Below the pieces are notes generated by a model. The model was not told the DNA's origin and did not search any database. It was given only the letters and a program-made list of their open reading frames with translations. A DNA stretch of 35,081 nt from Candidatus Gastranaerophilales bacterium (GTDB lineage: Bacteria > Cyanobacteriota > Vampirovibrionia > Gastranaerophilales > UBA9579), in the NCBI GenBank assembly GCA_028689995.1, contig JAQVCB010000020.1:1-35081 (forward strand), written 5' to 3'. Made by a program: the position numbers and the translations under genes. Each line of letters begins with the position of its first letter. The first letter of the stretch is position 1. Of this stretch, positions 24,458 through 33,345 are shown piece by piece.

Positions 24458-25255
24458 ATGAACTTTCTGGATAAAATAATTGCATATAAAGAAATGGAAG
24501 TTCAAAAACAAAAAATTGAACTTGATTTAAATGAGTTAAAAAACATTTGTCGCAAGTTAACTTCTTCAAAAAGCTTGATAGAAAAACTTAAGTTGGCTTC
24601 TTCCAGAAATAAACTTGCATTGATTGCAGAAGTTAAAAAAGCATCTCCTTCAAAAGGTCTTATCAGAAAAGATTTTGATCCCGTAGCTATCGCTCTTGCA
24701 TATCAAAATGCAGGTGCCAGTTCAATATCTGTTTTAACCGATGAAAAATTTTTTCAAGGATCAATTCAGTATTTAAAAGCAGTAAGAAACACTTTAGACC
24801 TGCCCATATTAAGAAAAGACTTTATTATAGACCCTTATCAGATTTATCAAACCAGAGCAATTGGAGCTGACATAATTTTGCTTATAGCCTCCGCTCTCAC
24901 TCCCGAAAAATTGAAAGAATTTTATATTTTATCCAGAAAAATCGGTCTTGAAGTACTTTTAGAAGTCCATGACAAGCAGGAACTTGATCTGGCACTTTCT
25001 ATCGGAGCTGAAATAATCGGTATAAATAATAGAAATCTTGAAACTTTTGAAGTTTCTATTCAAAATACCTTAAATCTTATAAAGGATATAGACCTGTTGA
25101 ACAAATTTATTATAAGTGAATCAGGCATATCTGCTTATTCTGATATAATTACTCTTAAAAATAAAGGCATTTCAGGTGTCCTTATTGGCGAAAGTTTTAT
25201 GAAACAGGAAAACATAGAAATTGCTGTTCACAATTTAATGATGGATTGTATTTAA
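24458..25255 (+). CDS. trpC: Indole-3-glycerol phosphate synthase
   Basis: The 265-aa TIM-barrel enzyme converts CdRP to indole-3-glycerol phosphate in tryptophan synthesis. Visible motifs are LIAEVKKASPSKGLIR (the catalytic Lys region), GASSISVLTDEKFFQGS, PILRKDFIIDPYQIYQTRAIGAD, EVHDKQEL, IGINNRNLETFEV, ISESGI and GVLIGESFM, covering all strands of the barrel. Length is normal. It stands apart from other trp genes and follows the OB-fold gene with the stop and start codons in direct contact. Its stop overlaps the stop of the convergent DHH gene by four bases. No tryptophan attenuator is evident. Confidence 0.96.
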   Translation: MNFLDKIIAYKEMEVQKQKIELDLNELKNICRKLTSSKSLIEKLKLASSRNKLALIAEVKKASPSKGLIRKDFDPVAIALAYQNAGASSISVLTDEKFFQGSIQYLKAVRNTLDLPILRKDFIIDPYQIYQTRAIGADIILLIASALTPEKLKEFYILSRKIGLEVLLEVHDKQELDLALSIGAEIIGINNRNLETFEVSIQNTLNLIKDIDLLNKFIISESGISAYSDIITLKNKGISGVLIGESFMKQENIEIAVHNLMMDCI

Positions 25256-27603
25256 GTGCTGAGCACGAACTTACTGTTTTTTACTTTAACTAGCTGATTT
25301 AGCTTTATTATATTAGTATCTTTTATATCCTGTCTTATTCTTATTTCTTTTACAACATCTTCAACAAGCTCTGCAGAAGTTCGTCCATATTTTTGAGCAG
25401 GTGACACAATTACTTCCACATTTTTCAGCATTTGCAATTTTTTCTTTTCCTGCATAGAAGATGTGTTTACTGCAAAATTATTTTCAAGTGCAGACAGTAT
25501 TTGAGAAGGATCATTAACTATTTTTCCATCGATTTTTACCAATAATTTTGTATCAAAATCTAATTTTTGCGCAGATATTCTACCTCCTGCTGCAGCACCA
25601 TGTCCACCTCCTCCAAAAAGCTCTCCTAATAATGCCGCATAATTTGTTCCCTGCGCAGATCTAAAGGAAAATGAAAGTTTATCAACTTTTGATTTCTTTA
25701 ACGATAAATTCATTTCTCCTCTTTTTGCAGTTTGATAGATTAAATATACAATTTTTGATTTTTCATATTCACTATAATTAGGATTATCAGGCAAAAGTTT
25801 TTTCTTAAGTTTTCTCATGGTTCTTGAATATTTTAATGCACCATAAACATCACTTTCCATTATTTCAGGATTTTTATCTGCCATGTTAAGCCAGAGTCTA
25901 TAAATATCATCAAAAGGAACCTTCACACAACCAAGACCAAGATTTTTATTATATTCTGAATCTGATGTTATTTTTGCAATTTGATTTTCAAACACCTTTA
26001 CAAATGCATCATGCCTCTCAAAATTTGCCTCAATATAATTACGTGTTACACTATGGTCTGTCTTAGCAGCAAACCATTTTGCCAATCCCATCGGATCATA
26101 TTTAGGCCTTTCCCATCGTGGCAACATTTTATCTTCATTAGATAAATTCGCAGCTCTTGCATACCCTCCGGTATCTGTTTGCAGTCCTGTAAGCACAGCT
26201 TTAGCCATATCTGATATTTGTCTATCACAGCTACTTATATCAATAGCAGGTTCATTTATCCATGGGATAAGTTTACCTATTATTGCTGTTACAAGTTCTA
26301 CCGCCGCAGGAACTTTATCTTCTACCAACAACAGTTTACGATCAATGACTTTATTAATATCAATATTTGTCTTGTTTTTATATTTATCCCAATTCTTAAA
26401 ACGTTTTGGATGATGATCTATAAATATAATATTGGTTTTTTCTTTATCAATAAATTTTGAAAAATTAAATCCAAGTCTCTCAGGATCAGCAATATCCATC
26501 AAAATAACAAGATCATATTTTTTATCTTGGTCAAGAGGTTTTAATGAATTTTTCAGTTCATATTTTACTCTGGTTAATACTTCTACTTCATAAGAATTAC
26601 TATCATTGCTTTTTAACTCATTAATCCTTTCCTCTACATTTGATATTAACTGATTCACAGACGGTGATTTTATGTCTTTAATGCCCGGCAAAAATGAAAA
26701 CAGATTAACTATTCTGTCATCTACAGCACAATCAACATTTTTATCAGATTTCATTAACTCAATAGCGTTTTTCATAGCCAACACACATCCGATACTATCT
26801 CCATCAGGACTTAAATGCCCTAAAAGCAGAATATTTTTATTGGAATCTTTTTTAATTTCCTCAACAATTGTATTAATGGCAATTTTTACATTTTTGGCTG
26901 CTTCAACACCATGTAACTTTTCATCATGTTTTAAAATAAGTTTTAATATATCTTCAGGACTTTCGGGCTTGATTTTTGGAAATATAATTGGCTTACACTC
27001 TTCATCTTCAGTTATTTCTTCAAATTTTTTCTTGAATTTATCCTTATCATTACCTGTATAAAAAAGATCTGCCCTTAACCCGACATAATTCATTCTATCA
27101 AACTTGATAATCTTGGTAAGCTTTACCCTAAAATCCTGCGGATTTTTTTCTATATCGTCATATAAATGATCAAGAACTTCATAATGAATAAATCCTATTT
27201 GATCACTATTTTCCTTTAAACAAAGACCTATATCTTTATTTTTCCTGTCAATCTTAAACTCAAGTTCAGGAGTATTCTTAATGCTTTTACCTTTAATTTT
27301 TAAAATATTTTCCTGAAACTGGGATACTCCGGCAATTCCCATTTTTATAGCCGGATAATGAAAAGTGGATAAACTTGAAACGTGTAAATCAACAGGATTT
27401 ATATCCTGAGATCCGCAAAAACTGATTATTCTGGTTATATTACCTGAACGTTTTACTAATGCACCCTGATGATTTGAAATATTAAACTGCACAATATCCT
27501 TATCAAGATTATTGAGTATATTTGCAGATTTATTGTATTTAAGATTATTTCTGTTGCCAACTTTTATATATTTACTGTCTTTATTATTTATAAATATATT
27601 CAT
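25252..27603 (-). CDS. Large DHH/DHHA1 phosphoesterase (NrnA/RecJ-like) with an unexplained N-terminal half
   Basis: The 783-aa protein carries a complete DHH catalytic set: GHLSPDGDSIG (262-272), LMDIADPERLG (369-378), FIDHHPKRF (394-402) and TGLQTDTGGYAR (472-483). A DHHA1 domain follows, ending in FGGGGHGAAAGGRIS (663-677). The layout fits nanoRNase/c-di-AMP phosphodiesterase-like enzymes (NrnA) that degrade short oligonucleotides or cyclic dinucleotides. Unlike NrnA (about 320 aa), it has some 250 residues before the DHH domain with no recognisable motif, and long insertions (about 310-360 and 490-650). There is no signal peptide or membrane helix. A purine-rich AGAAAG precedes ATG 27603. 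Substrate is uncertain. Confidence 0.85.
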   Translation of the reverse strand: MNIFINNKDSKYIKVGNRNNLKYNKSANILNNLDKDIVQFNISNHQGALVKRSGNITRIISFCGSQDINPVDLHVSSLSTFHYPAIKMGIAGVSQFQENILKIKGKSIKNTPELEFKIDRKNKDIGLCLKENSDQIGFIHYEVLDHLYDDIEKNPQDFRVKLTKIIKFDRMNYVGLRADLFYTGNDKDKFKKKFEEITEDEECKPIIFPKIKPESPEDILKLILKHDEKLHGVEAAKNVKIAINTIVEEIKKDSNKNILLLGHLSPDGDSIGCVLAMKNAIELMKSDKNVDCAVDDRIVNLFSFLPGIKDIKSPSVNQLISNVEERINELKSNDSNSYEVEVLTRVKYELKNSLKPLDQDKKYDLVILMDIADPERLGFNFSKFIDKEKTNIIFIDHHPKRFKNWDKYKNKTNIDINKVIDRKLLLVEDKVPAAVELVTAIIGKLIPWINEPAIDISSCDRQISDMAKAVLTGLQTDTGGYARAANLSNEDKMLPRWERPKYDPMGLAKWFAAKTDHSVTRNYIEANFERHDAFVKVFENQIAKITSDSEYNKNLGLGCVKVPFDDIYRLWLNMADKNPEIMESDVYGALKYSRTMRKLKKKLLPDNPNYSEYEKSKIVYLIYQTAKRGEMNLSLKKSKVDKLSFSFRSAQGTNYAALLGELFGGGGHGAAAGGRISAQKLDFDTKLLVKIDGKIVNDPSQILSALENNFAVNTSSMQEKKKLQMLKNVEVIVSPAQKYGRTSAELVEDVVKEIRIRQDIKDTNIIKLNQLVKVKNSKFVLST

Positions 27604-27769
27604 TTTTGCTTTCTTTTATGCTCTTCACTTAGTTATATAAATGCAGGGCAAAAAAAATTTATCATTAAGTCACAAAAAAAATTTATGCTTTTATGACTAA
27701 AACATAGCTTAACAGCAATTTTATTGGTATTAAATTAAATTTAATACTTTGCAATATATTTTTTTAAAA

Positions 27770-28636
27770 TCAGCACTTATTAGCTTTTTTGATCCAAAAC
27801 TCCATAGGATTAACAGGAACTCCGTTAATATACAAACCCCAGTGAAGATGCGGACCTGTTGCAAAACCTGTAGCTCCGACTTCTCCGATCTTCTGTCCTG
27901 TTTTTATGAGTTCACCTTCTTTTGCAGTAATTTTTGACATATGAAGATAAAATGAAACAACTCCCTGCCCATGATCAATTGCAACAGTACCGCCATGAAG
28001 CCTGAATTTTCTAGCAATCAAGACTTTACCGGAGGATACTGCACTTATTCTCTGACCTTGCGGAGCTTTTATATCAAGTCCTTTATGAAAATCTCCTGTA
28101 GAAATCCCGTTATGATATCTATTTAGTCCATAAACTGAAATAATACAACCATTTGTCGGACTGTTAAACGGAGGCTTTGACCAATAAGCATAATTAGACA
28201 AAGTGTATTTTGCTTTTTGAACTTTTGCAAGTTCATCCTTTGTTGCTCCAAGACCGCCTTTTTTACCTGAGATCACAATATTTTGAATAGGATACCTGAC
28301 AGGAACAACATTAATGAATTTTTCTTCATATAACTTGCCCGTATTATCAGTAATTAAAATTTTATTTCTGCCAGGTTTTTTAACTGCATCAATACCGATT
28401 AAACCTCGATATAAACCATTTCCTTGATTAAACATCTTTATAATTTTATTACCAAAAACAATCTGAGGATTTTTAAATTTATTTTTACTTACTACTTCAA
28501 CAAAAACTGTCTGCCCTTGTTTAACATTTTCAAAAGGGTGTACAGATACAATATTTCCATTATTTCTTGAATAAACTGTGTTTGAAAATACAAAAACCGA
28601 AACAATTACTACAAATACAACAAAAAATGCTCTCAC
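27770..28636 (-). CDS. M23-family (LytM-type) metallopeptidase, secreted
   Basis: The 288-aa product has an N-terminal membrane/signal segment (about 3-22), an immunoglobulin-like region of strands (about 30-120), and a C-terminal M23 endopeptidase domain. The zinc ligands are present: HKGLD (H184, D188) and HLHWG (H263-H265, the second being the ligand), with YLHMS (H232) as the catalytic His. It should cleave peptide cross-links of peptidoglycan in the envelope. The start is GTG at 28636, with GGGGAGA eight bases upstream; this gives the intact signal peptide. It is transcribed divergently from obg. Confidence 0.93.
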   Translation of the reverse strand: MRAFFVVFVVIVSVFVFSNTVYSRNNGNIVSVHPFENVKQGQTVFVEVVSKNKFKNPQIVFGNKIIKMFNQGNGLYRGLIGIDAVKKPGRNKILITDNTGKLYEEKFINVVPVRYPIQNIVISGKKGGLGATKDELAKVQKAKYTLSNYAYWSKPPFNSPTNGCIISVYGLNRYHNGISTGDFHKGLDIKAPQGQRISAVSSGKVLIARKFRLHGGTVAIDHGQGVVSFYLHMSKITAKEGELIKTGQKIGEVGATGFATGPHLHWGLYINGVPVNPMEFWIKKANKC

Positions 28637-28801
28637 AAAATTATCTCCCCAAATTATAACCCTTAAATTAATGTGACAATATACGACTGTCCAAATAGAT
28701 ATATTATTATTTTTATAATATCATCTACTTATACTTATTTTTATAGATATTTCTAAAATAATTAAATTCAGGCGCATACGCAGTATTTTATTTGAGGCAA
28801 C

Positions 28802-30094
28802 ATGTTTATAGATAAATCAAAAATCAAGATAACCTCCGGCTCTGGCGGTAATGGTGCCGTTGCATGGAGAAAAGAAAAATACATCCCCAAAGGAGGACCG
28901 GCTGGAGGCGATGGAGGAAAAGGCGGCGATGTTTATATTCTAGCTGATGACAATCTATCCACTCTGCTGGATTTTAAATATAAATCAAAATTTGCCGCAG
29001 GTAACGGCGAAAATGGCGGCACAAAGAACATGCATGGTAAAAATGGTAACGATATATACATAAAAGTACCTTGCGGCACAATAATTAGGGATTCTGCTTC
29101 AAACAAAATAATTGGCGATCTCGTTACACCAAATCAAAAAGTTCTTATTGCTTCCGGTGGAAGAGGAGGCAGAGGCAATGCAAGATTTGCAACTTCAATA
29201 AAAAGAGCTCCGCAATTTTGTGAACCCGGAGAACCCGGTATTGAAAGAGATATTGATCTTGAACTGAAATTAATAGCCGATGTAGGTCTAATTGGACTTC
29301 CAAATGCAGGAAAATCAACTTTAATAAGTGTACTAAGTGCAGCAAAACCAAAAATCGCAGACTACCCTTTCACAACATTAACGCCGAATCTTGGTGTGGT
29401 TAAAAAACCTGATGGAGATGGTTTTGTCGTTGCAGATATACCCGGACTAATAGAAGGTGCAAGTCATGGCGCTGGTCTTGGACTTGAATTCCTTAAACAT
29501 ATTGAAAGAACAAAACTTCTTGTTCATTTACTCGATATGACTGAAGAAGACCCCATTAAAAATTACAACATAATTAATCAGGAACTTGAAACATACGGCG
29601 GCAAACTTAAAGATATCTTTCAGACAGTTACTCTTAATAAAATTGATGCTGCCGATGAAGAAAAAATAAATTCAACAAAAGAATATTTTATAAAAGAAAA
29701 TAAAGACGTATTTGCAATTTCAGCAGCAACAGGACAGGGAGTACACGATCTAATAAACTATTTAATAGCTAAAACAAAAGAAATCCCTGCTCCCACGTTT
29801 GATATCGAGATTGAGGAGGACAAAATCGCTTATGATCATGATGACAGCGGATTTATTATTTACAAAGATAAAAAAAGCTATTCGATCGTCGGTGGAAAAA
29901 TCGACAGGCTCGTCTCTGTAACTGATTTAAGAAATACAGAAGCTGTATTCAGACTTCAAAATATTCTTAAATCAATGGGAGTATTTACTGCACTCGAAGA
30001 GTCGGGTATAAAAGATGGCGATTTAGTCATTATAGGCAATTATGAGTTTGAATATTATTCAGAAGAATTGAAAGAGGTTCATGATGAAAGATAA
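28802..30094 (+). CDS. obg: GTPase Obg/CgtA
   Basis: The 430-aa ribosome-associated GTPase has the glycine-rich N-terminal Obg fold (about 1-158, with GGPAGGDGGKGGDVYI). The G domain follows: GLPNAGKST (165-173), DIPGLIEGASHGAGLGLEFLKHIERT, NKIDA and SAATGQGV. A C-terminal OCT domain spans about 345-415. It monitors 50S maturation and the stringent response. The length is standard and every G motif is intact. Its last 14 bases overlap the class V aminotransferase gene start, implying coupled translation. Confidence 0.97.
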   Translation: MFIDKSKIKITSGSGGNGAVAWRKEKYIPKGGPAGGDGGKGGDVYILADDNLSTLLDFKYKSKFAAGNGENGGTKNMHGKNGNDIYIKVPCGTIIRDSASNKIIGDLVTPNQKVLIASGGRGGRGNARFATSIKRAPQFCEPGEPGIERDIDLELKLIADVGLIGLPNAGKSTLISVLSAAKPKIADYPFTTLTPNLGVVKKPDGDGFVVADIPGLIEGASHGAGLGLEFLKHIERTKLLVHLLDMTEEDPIKNYNIINQELETYGGKLKDIFQTVTLNKIDAADEEKINSTKEYFIKENKDVFAISAATGQGVHDLINYLIAKTKEIPAPTFDIEIEEDKIAYDHDDSGFIIYKDKKSYSIVGGKIDRLVSVTDLRNTEAVFRLQNILKSMGVFTALEESGIKDGDLVIIGNYEFEYYSEELKEVHDER

Positions 30095-31238
30095 ACAATT
30101 TTTAATGATACCAGGTCCCACTCCTGTTCCTGAAAGCGTCCTTTTGGCAATGGCCAAGCATCCGATAGGACACAGGACTCCTGAGTTTTCAGCTATAGTA
30201 AAAGAAGTAACCGAAGATCTGAAATGGCTTTTCCAGACAAATGAAGATGTCTTCATATATACATCAAGCGGAACAGGTGCGATGGAAGCCGCAATATATA
30301 ACTTAGTTAACCCCGGCGACAAAGTTCTTTGCCTTATTATAGGAAACTTTGGCGAAAGATGGGCAAAAATAGCCGCATCAAAAGGCGCTATAGTAGAAAA
30401 ACTAGAAGTAGAATGGGGAAAAGCAATAGATCCGAGAGCTTTAAAAAAGGTACTGGATGCGGATACCAATAAAGAAATAAAATTTGTTACTCTTACCCAC
30501 AATGAAACATCATCGGGTGTTACAAATGATGTTCAGGCACTAAATGACATCATTCAGACACATGGATCTATTTCAATAGTGGACGGCATAACCAGTATCG
30601 GAGCTATTCCTCTTGCAATGGATAAATGGGGCGTTGACGTTGTAGTATCAGGAAGCCAAAAAGGATTCATGATACCGCCGGGCCTTGCATTCCTTGCTTG
30701 CAGCAAAAAAGCCTGGAAAGCTTACGAACAATGCAAAAACCCAAGCTTCTATTTTAACTTTGGAGCATATAAAAAGAACCTTGAAAAAGACACCACTCCA
30801 TATACACCTGCTGTATCATTAATTATTGGTCTTCATACAGCGATGAAATTATTAAGAGAAGAAGGTTTAGATAATCTGTATTTACGTCATGCAAGGCTGG
30901 CAGCAGGATTAAGATCCGCAGTAAGAGCCATGGGACTTAAATTATTTGTTGAAGATAATGAAATTGCCAGTAATGCGATAACTGCAATCCTGCCTCCTGA
31001 CGGCATCAGCGTTGCTGATATCAGAAAAACCCTGAAAAATGACTTCGATTTAGTTGTAGCAGACGGACAGGGTCAGTTAAAAGGCAAAATATTCAGAATG
31101 GGACATCTTGGATTTGCAAGCGAGAGAGATATGATCGCAGCGGTCGGCGCACTTGAAATGACACTGCAAAAACTCGGTTATAAAACAAATTCGGGAGCAG
31201 GAACTTCTGCCCTGATTTCAACAATGATGGAATTATAA
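30081..31238 (+). CDS. Class V PLP-dependent aminotransferase (alanine/serine-glyoxylate type, probable phosphoserine aminotransferase role)
   Basis: The 385-aa fold-type I enzyme begins LMIPGPTPVPESVLLAM and has GHRTPEFSAI. The cofactor-binding region is TSSGTGAMEAAIYNLV, LTHNETSSGV and DGITSIGAIPL. The PLP lysine is K194 in SGSQKGFMIPPGL, as in alanine:glyoxylate and serine:glyoxylate aminotransferases. In Cyanobacteria and others, such proteins sit next to serA in place of SerC. Here serA is 145 bp downstream, supporting a role in making phosphoserine from 3-phosphohydroxypyruvate; this is inferred. GAGG lies just before ATG 30081 (or ATG 30084), and the gene overlaps the end of obg. Confidence 0.9.
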   Translation: MMKDKQFLMIPGPTPVPESVLLAMAKHPIGHRTPEFSAIVKEVTEDLKWLFQTNEDVFIYTSSGTGAMEAAIYNLVNPGDKVLCLIIGNFGERWAKIAASKGAIVEKLEVEWGKAIDPRALKKVLDADTNKEIKFVTLTHNETSSGVTNDVQALNDIIQTHGSISIVDGITSIGAIPLAMDKWGVDVVVSGSQKGFMIPPGLAFLACSKKAWKAYEQCKNPSFYFNFGAYKKNLEKDTTPYTPAVSLIIGLHTAMKLLREEGLDNLYLRHARLAAGLRSAVRAMGLKLFVEDNEIASNAITAILPPDGISVADIRKTLKNDFDLVVADGQGQLKGKIFRMGHLGFASERDMIAAVGALEMTLQKLGYKTNSGAGTSALISTMMEL

Positions 31239-31383
31239 ACCACATATCGTGTAAAATTTAGGTGATAGTCATCACCAGACTTAGGTTAACGACTGAGGCT
31301 TTGTAGCAATTAGACTTAATTAAAAGTTATCAACCCACGTTATAACAATCTTGAATTAATTATAAATACGAGGAGATCGAAAA

Positions 31384-33012
31384 ATGTATAAAGTCCTTGT
31401 TACGGATAAAATAAATAAAACTGCCGGAGATATTTTATCTCAGGTTGCTGAAGTACATTATAAGGAAACAATGCCGGAAGATGAGCTGGCTCTGATCATT
31501 GGAGAATATGATGCTTTAATGGTAAGAAGTCAGACAAAAGTAACAAAGAAAATACTTGCAGCGGCTAAAAATATGAAAATTATTGGTAGAGCAGGAGTTG
31601 GTGTCGATAATATTGATGTTGAAGAATCAACACAAAGAGGAATCATCGTTGTTAATTCTCCTGAAGGTAATACAACAGCAGCAGCAGAACATACAATAGC
31701 AATGATGCTTTCTATGACAAGATATATTCCTGAAGCTGATCTGTCAACAAAAGCCGGCAAATGGGAACGAGCAAAGTTTACAGGCGTTGAAGTTTTTAAC
31801 AAAACTCTCGGAATTATAGGCCTTGGCAAAATAGGTTCAAGAGTAGCAAAAGCAGCTCTGGCATTAGGTATGAAGGTATTAGTCTGTGATCCTTTTACAA
31901 GCAAGGAAAGAGTTGAGGAATTAGGCGCTACATATATTAAAAGCCTCGAAGATTTCTGGCCTTTATGCGATTTTATAACTATTCACGCACCGAAAACAAA
32001 AGAAACAATGTATTTAATAAATAAAAATACTTTAAACAGGATGAAACCGGGCGTCAGGATTGTCAACTGTGCAAGAGGCGGCATTATTGATGAAGCAGCT
32101 CTTAAAGAAGCTTTGGATTCAGGACATGTAGCATCAGCAGCGGTTGATGTTTTTGAAAAAGAGCCACTTGAAGCTGATAACCCGCTCTTAAAATGCAAAG
32201 GTCATTTAATTTTGACTCCACATCTTGGAGCAAGTACGGAAGAAGCTCAAATCAATGTAGCACTTGATGTTGCAGAACAGATAAGAGATGTGCTGGCAGG
32301 CAAATCAGCAAGAAGCGCCGTCAATATTCCGGCACTCAAAGCCGAGTTACTTGAACCCGTAAAGCCTTATATGAATCTCGCTGAAAACCTCGGCACACTT
32401 GTAAGACAAATAAGCAACGGAGCTATAAAAATAATCAAGATCAGAACTCACGGTTCTCTTGCTCAGCTTGACTCATCACCTCTGAAAATAGCTGTTTTAA
32501 AAGGGATTTTGTCAGGTAATCTGGAAGGTGTGAATTATGTTAACGCTCCAATAATTGCAAAAAGCCGTGGAATAATTGTCGAAGATTCAAAATCTGATTC
32601 TTCCTGTAACTTTGTTGGACTTATTACGGTTAAATTGATTACCGATACAGAAACTCATGCCGTAAGCGGAGCAATGATTGCTGAAAATACACCTAGAATA
32701 GTAAAAATAGATGACTATAATACCAGTATTGCTCCTGCTGAACATATTTTAATCACACCTCATCAGGACAAACCCGGTATGATTGCTAAAGTTGCTACTA
32801 TTCTTGGAACTAACAGCGTTAATATCAGTATGATGCAGGTTGCCAGAAAAGATAAAACCGTTGGCGGTGAATCAACAATGATTATCAATACAGATGATCT
32901 TGTAAAACCTGAACTGCTTGAACAAATTAAGCAAATTGACGGAGTATTCAATGCGGTTTATGTAAACCTGAACCCTGAAAAATCCGTTTCAGAAGAAAAA
33001 ACCGCTGTTTAA
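31384..33012 (+). CDS. serA: D-3-phosphoglycerate dehydrogenase (long form with ACT domain)
   Basis: The 542-aa enzyme oxidises 3-phosphoglycerate to 3-phosphohydroxypyruvate, the first step of serine synthesis. The NAD fold has LGIIGLGKIGSRVAK (142-156). The catalytic residues sit in NCARGGIIDEAAL (R231), VFEKEPL (E260) and TPHLGASTEEA (H280). The region after about 320 is the allosteric ASB domain, then a C-terminal ACT domain (about 460-535) that in other organisms binds serine for feedback inhibition. This is the long SerA form seen in many bacteria. AGGAG lies eight bases before the ATG. The 145-bp leader contains a small hairpin (31261-31276) but no recognised riboswitch. Confidence 0.97.
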   Translation: MYKVLVTDKINKTAGDILSQVAEVHYKETMPEDELALIIGEYDALMVRSQTKVTKKILAAAKNMKIIGRAGVGVDNIDVEESTQRGIIVVNSPEGNTTAAAEHTIAMMLSMTRYIPEADLSTKAGKWERAKFTGVEVFNKTLGIIGLGKIGSRVAKAALALGMKVLVCDPFTSKERVEELGATYIKSLEDFWPLCDFITIHAPKTKETMYLINKNTLNRMKPGVRIVNCARGGIIDEAALKEALDSGHVASAAVDVFEKEPLEADNPLLKCKGHLILTPHLGASTEEAQINVALDVAEQIRDVLAGKSARSAVNIPALKAELLEPVKPYMNLAENLGTLVRQISNGAIKIIKIRTHGSLAQLDSSPLKIAVLKGILSGNLEGVNYVNAPIIAKSRGIIVEDSKSDSSCNFVGLITVKLITDTETHAVSGAMIAENTPRIVKIDDYNTSIAPAEHILITPHQDKPGMIAKVATILGTNSVNISMMQVARKDKTVGGESTMIINTDDLVKPELLEQIKQIDGVFNAVYVNLNPEKSVSEEKTAV

Positions 33013-33093
33013 GTTATAACAGGTATCAGGATTATTTGCTGGAAGCAAGCAATATAGATAAGTATGTTTTATTATAAAAACTTATCTATGAAA

Positions 33094-33185
33094 TGTCATG
33101 CCGTGCTTGACACGGCATCCATCCCTCTATGGCTTAATGCAACAGACTATAATTAGATAGATCCCGCATCAAGTGCGGGATGACA
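33094..33185. repeat. TGTCAT/ATGACA two-hairpin palindromic repeat, copy A3
   Basis: The outer arms TGTCAT (33094-33099) and ATGACA (33180-33185) are inverted. Inside are two clean 8-bp hairpins, ATGCCGTG/CACGGCAT with loop CTTGA and ATCCCGCA/TGCGGGAT with loop TCAAG. The loops are complementary, so a kissing contact is possible. This copy has a different stem sequence from A1/A2 but the same plan. The rest of the gap 33013-33345 has one B-type repeat and a 10-bp inverted repeat (33054-33063 with 33080-33089). Confidence 0.7.
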
Positions 33186-33280
33186 AAAAATTGCCAAATG
33201 GCAGTCATAGTAAGAATATTGAAAACCCCTGTATTATTTATTCGAGACCACCTGACCTGTTACCTCAAATTAATGCAAGT

Positions 33281-33319
33281 TGTCACTGCGAAGATCGCCA
33301 CGCTTCGCTCGCGATGACA
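33281..33319. repeat. Degenerate copy of the TGTCATTGCGAG repeat (type B)
   Basis: TGTCACTGCGA at the left and TCGCGATGACA at the right are inverted and match at 9 of 11 positions. They resemble the ends of the GIY-YIG unit at 34470-34876, suggesting a short relative or remnant without a gene. Confidence 0.6.
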
Positions 33320-33345
33320 TTTGAGGATATCTTCTTTTTATAAAC

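Noticed and set aside
31239-31383. Possible riboswitch leader of serA.
   Set aside because: Only a 6-bp hairpin (31261-31276) is evident; no conserved glycine, SAM or T-box motif was recognised.
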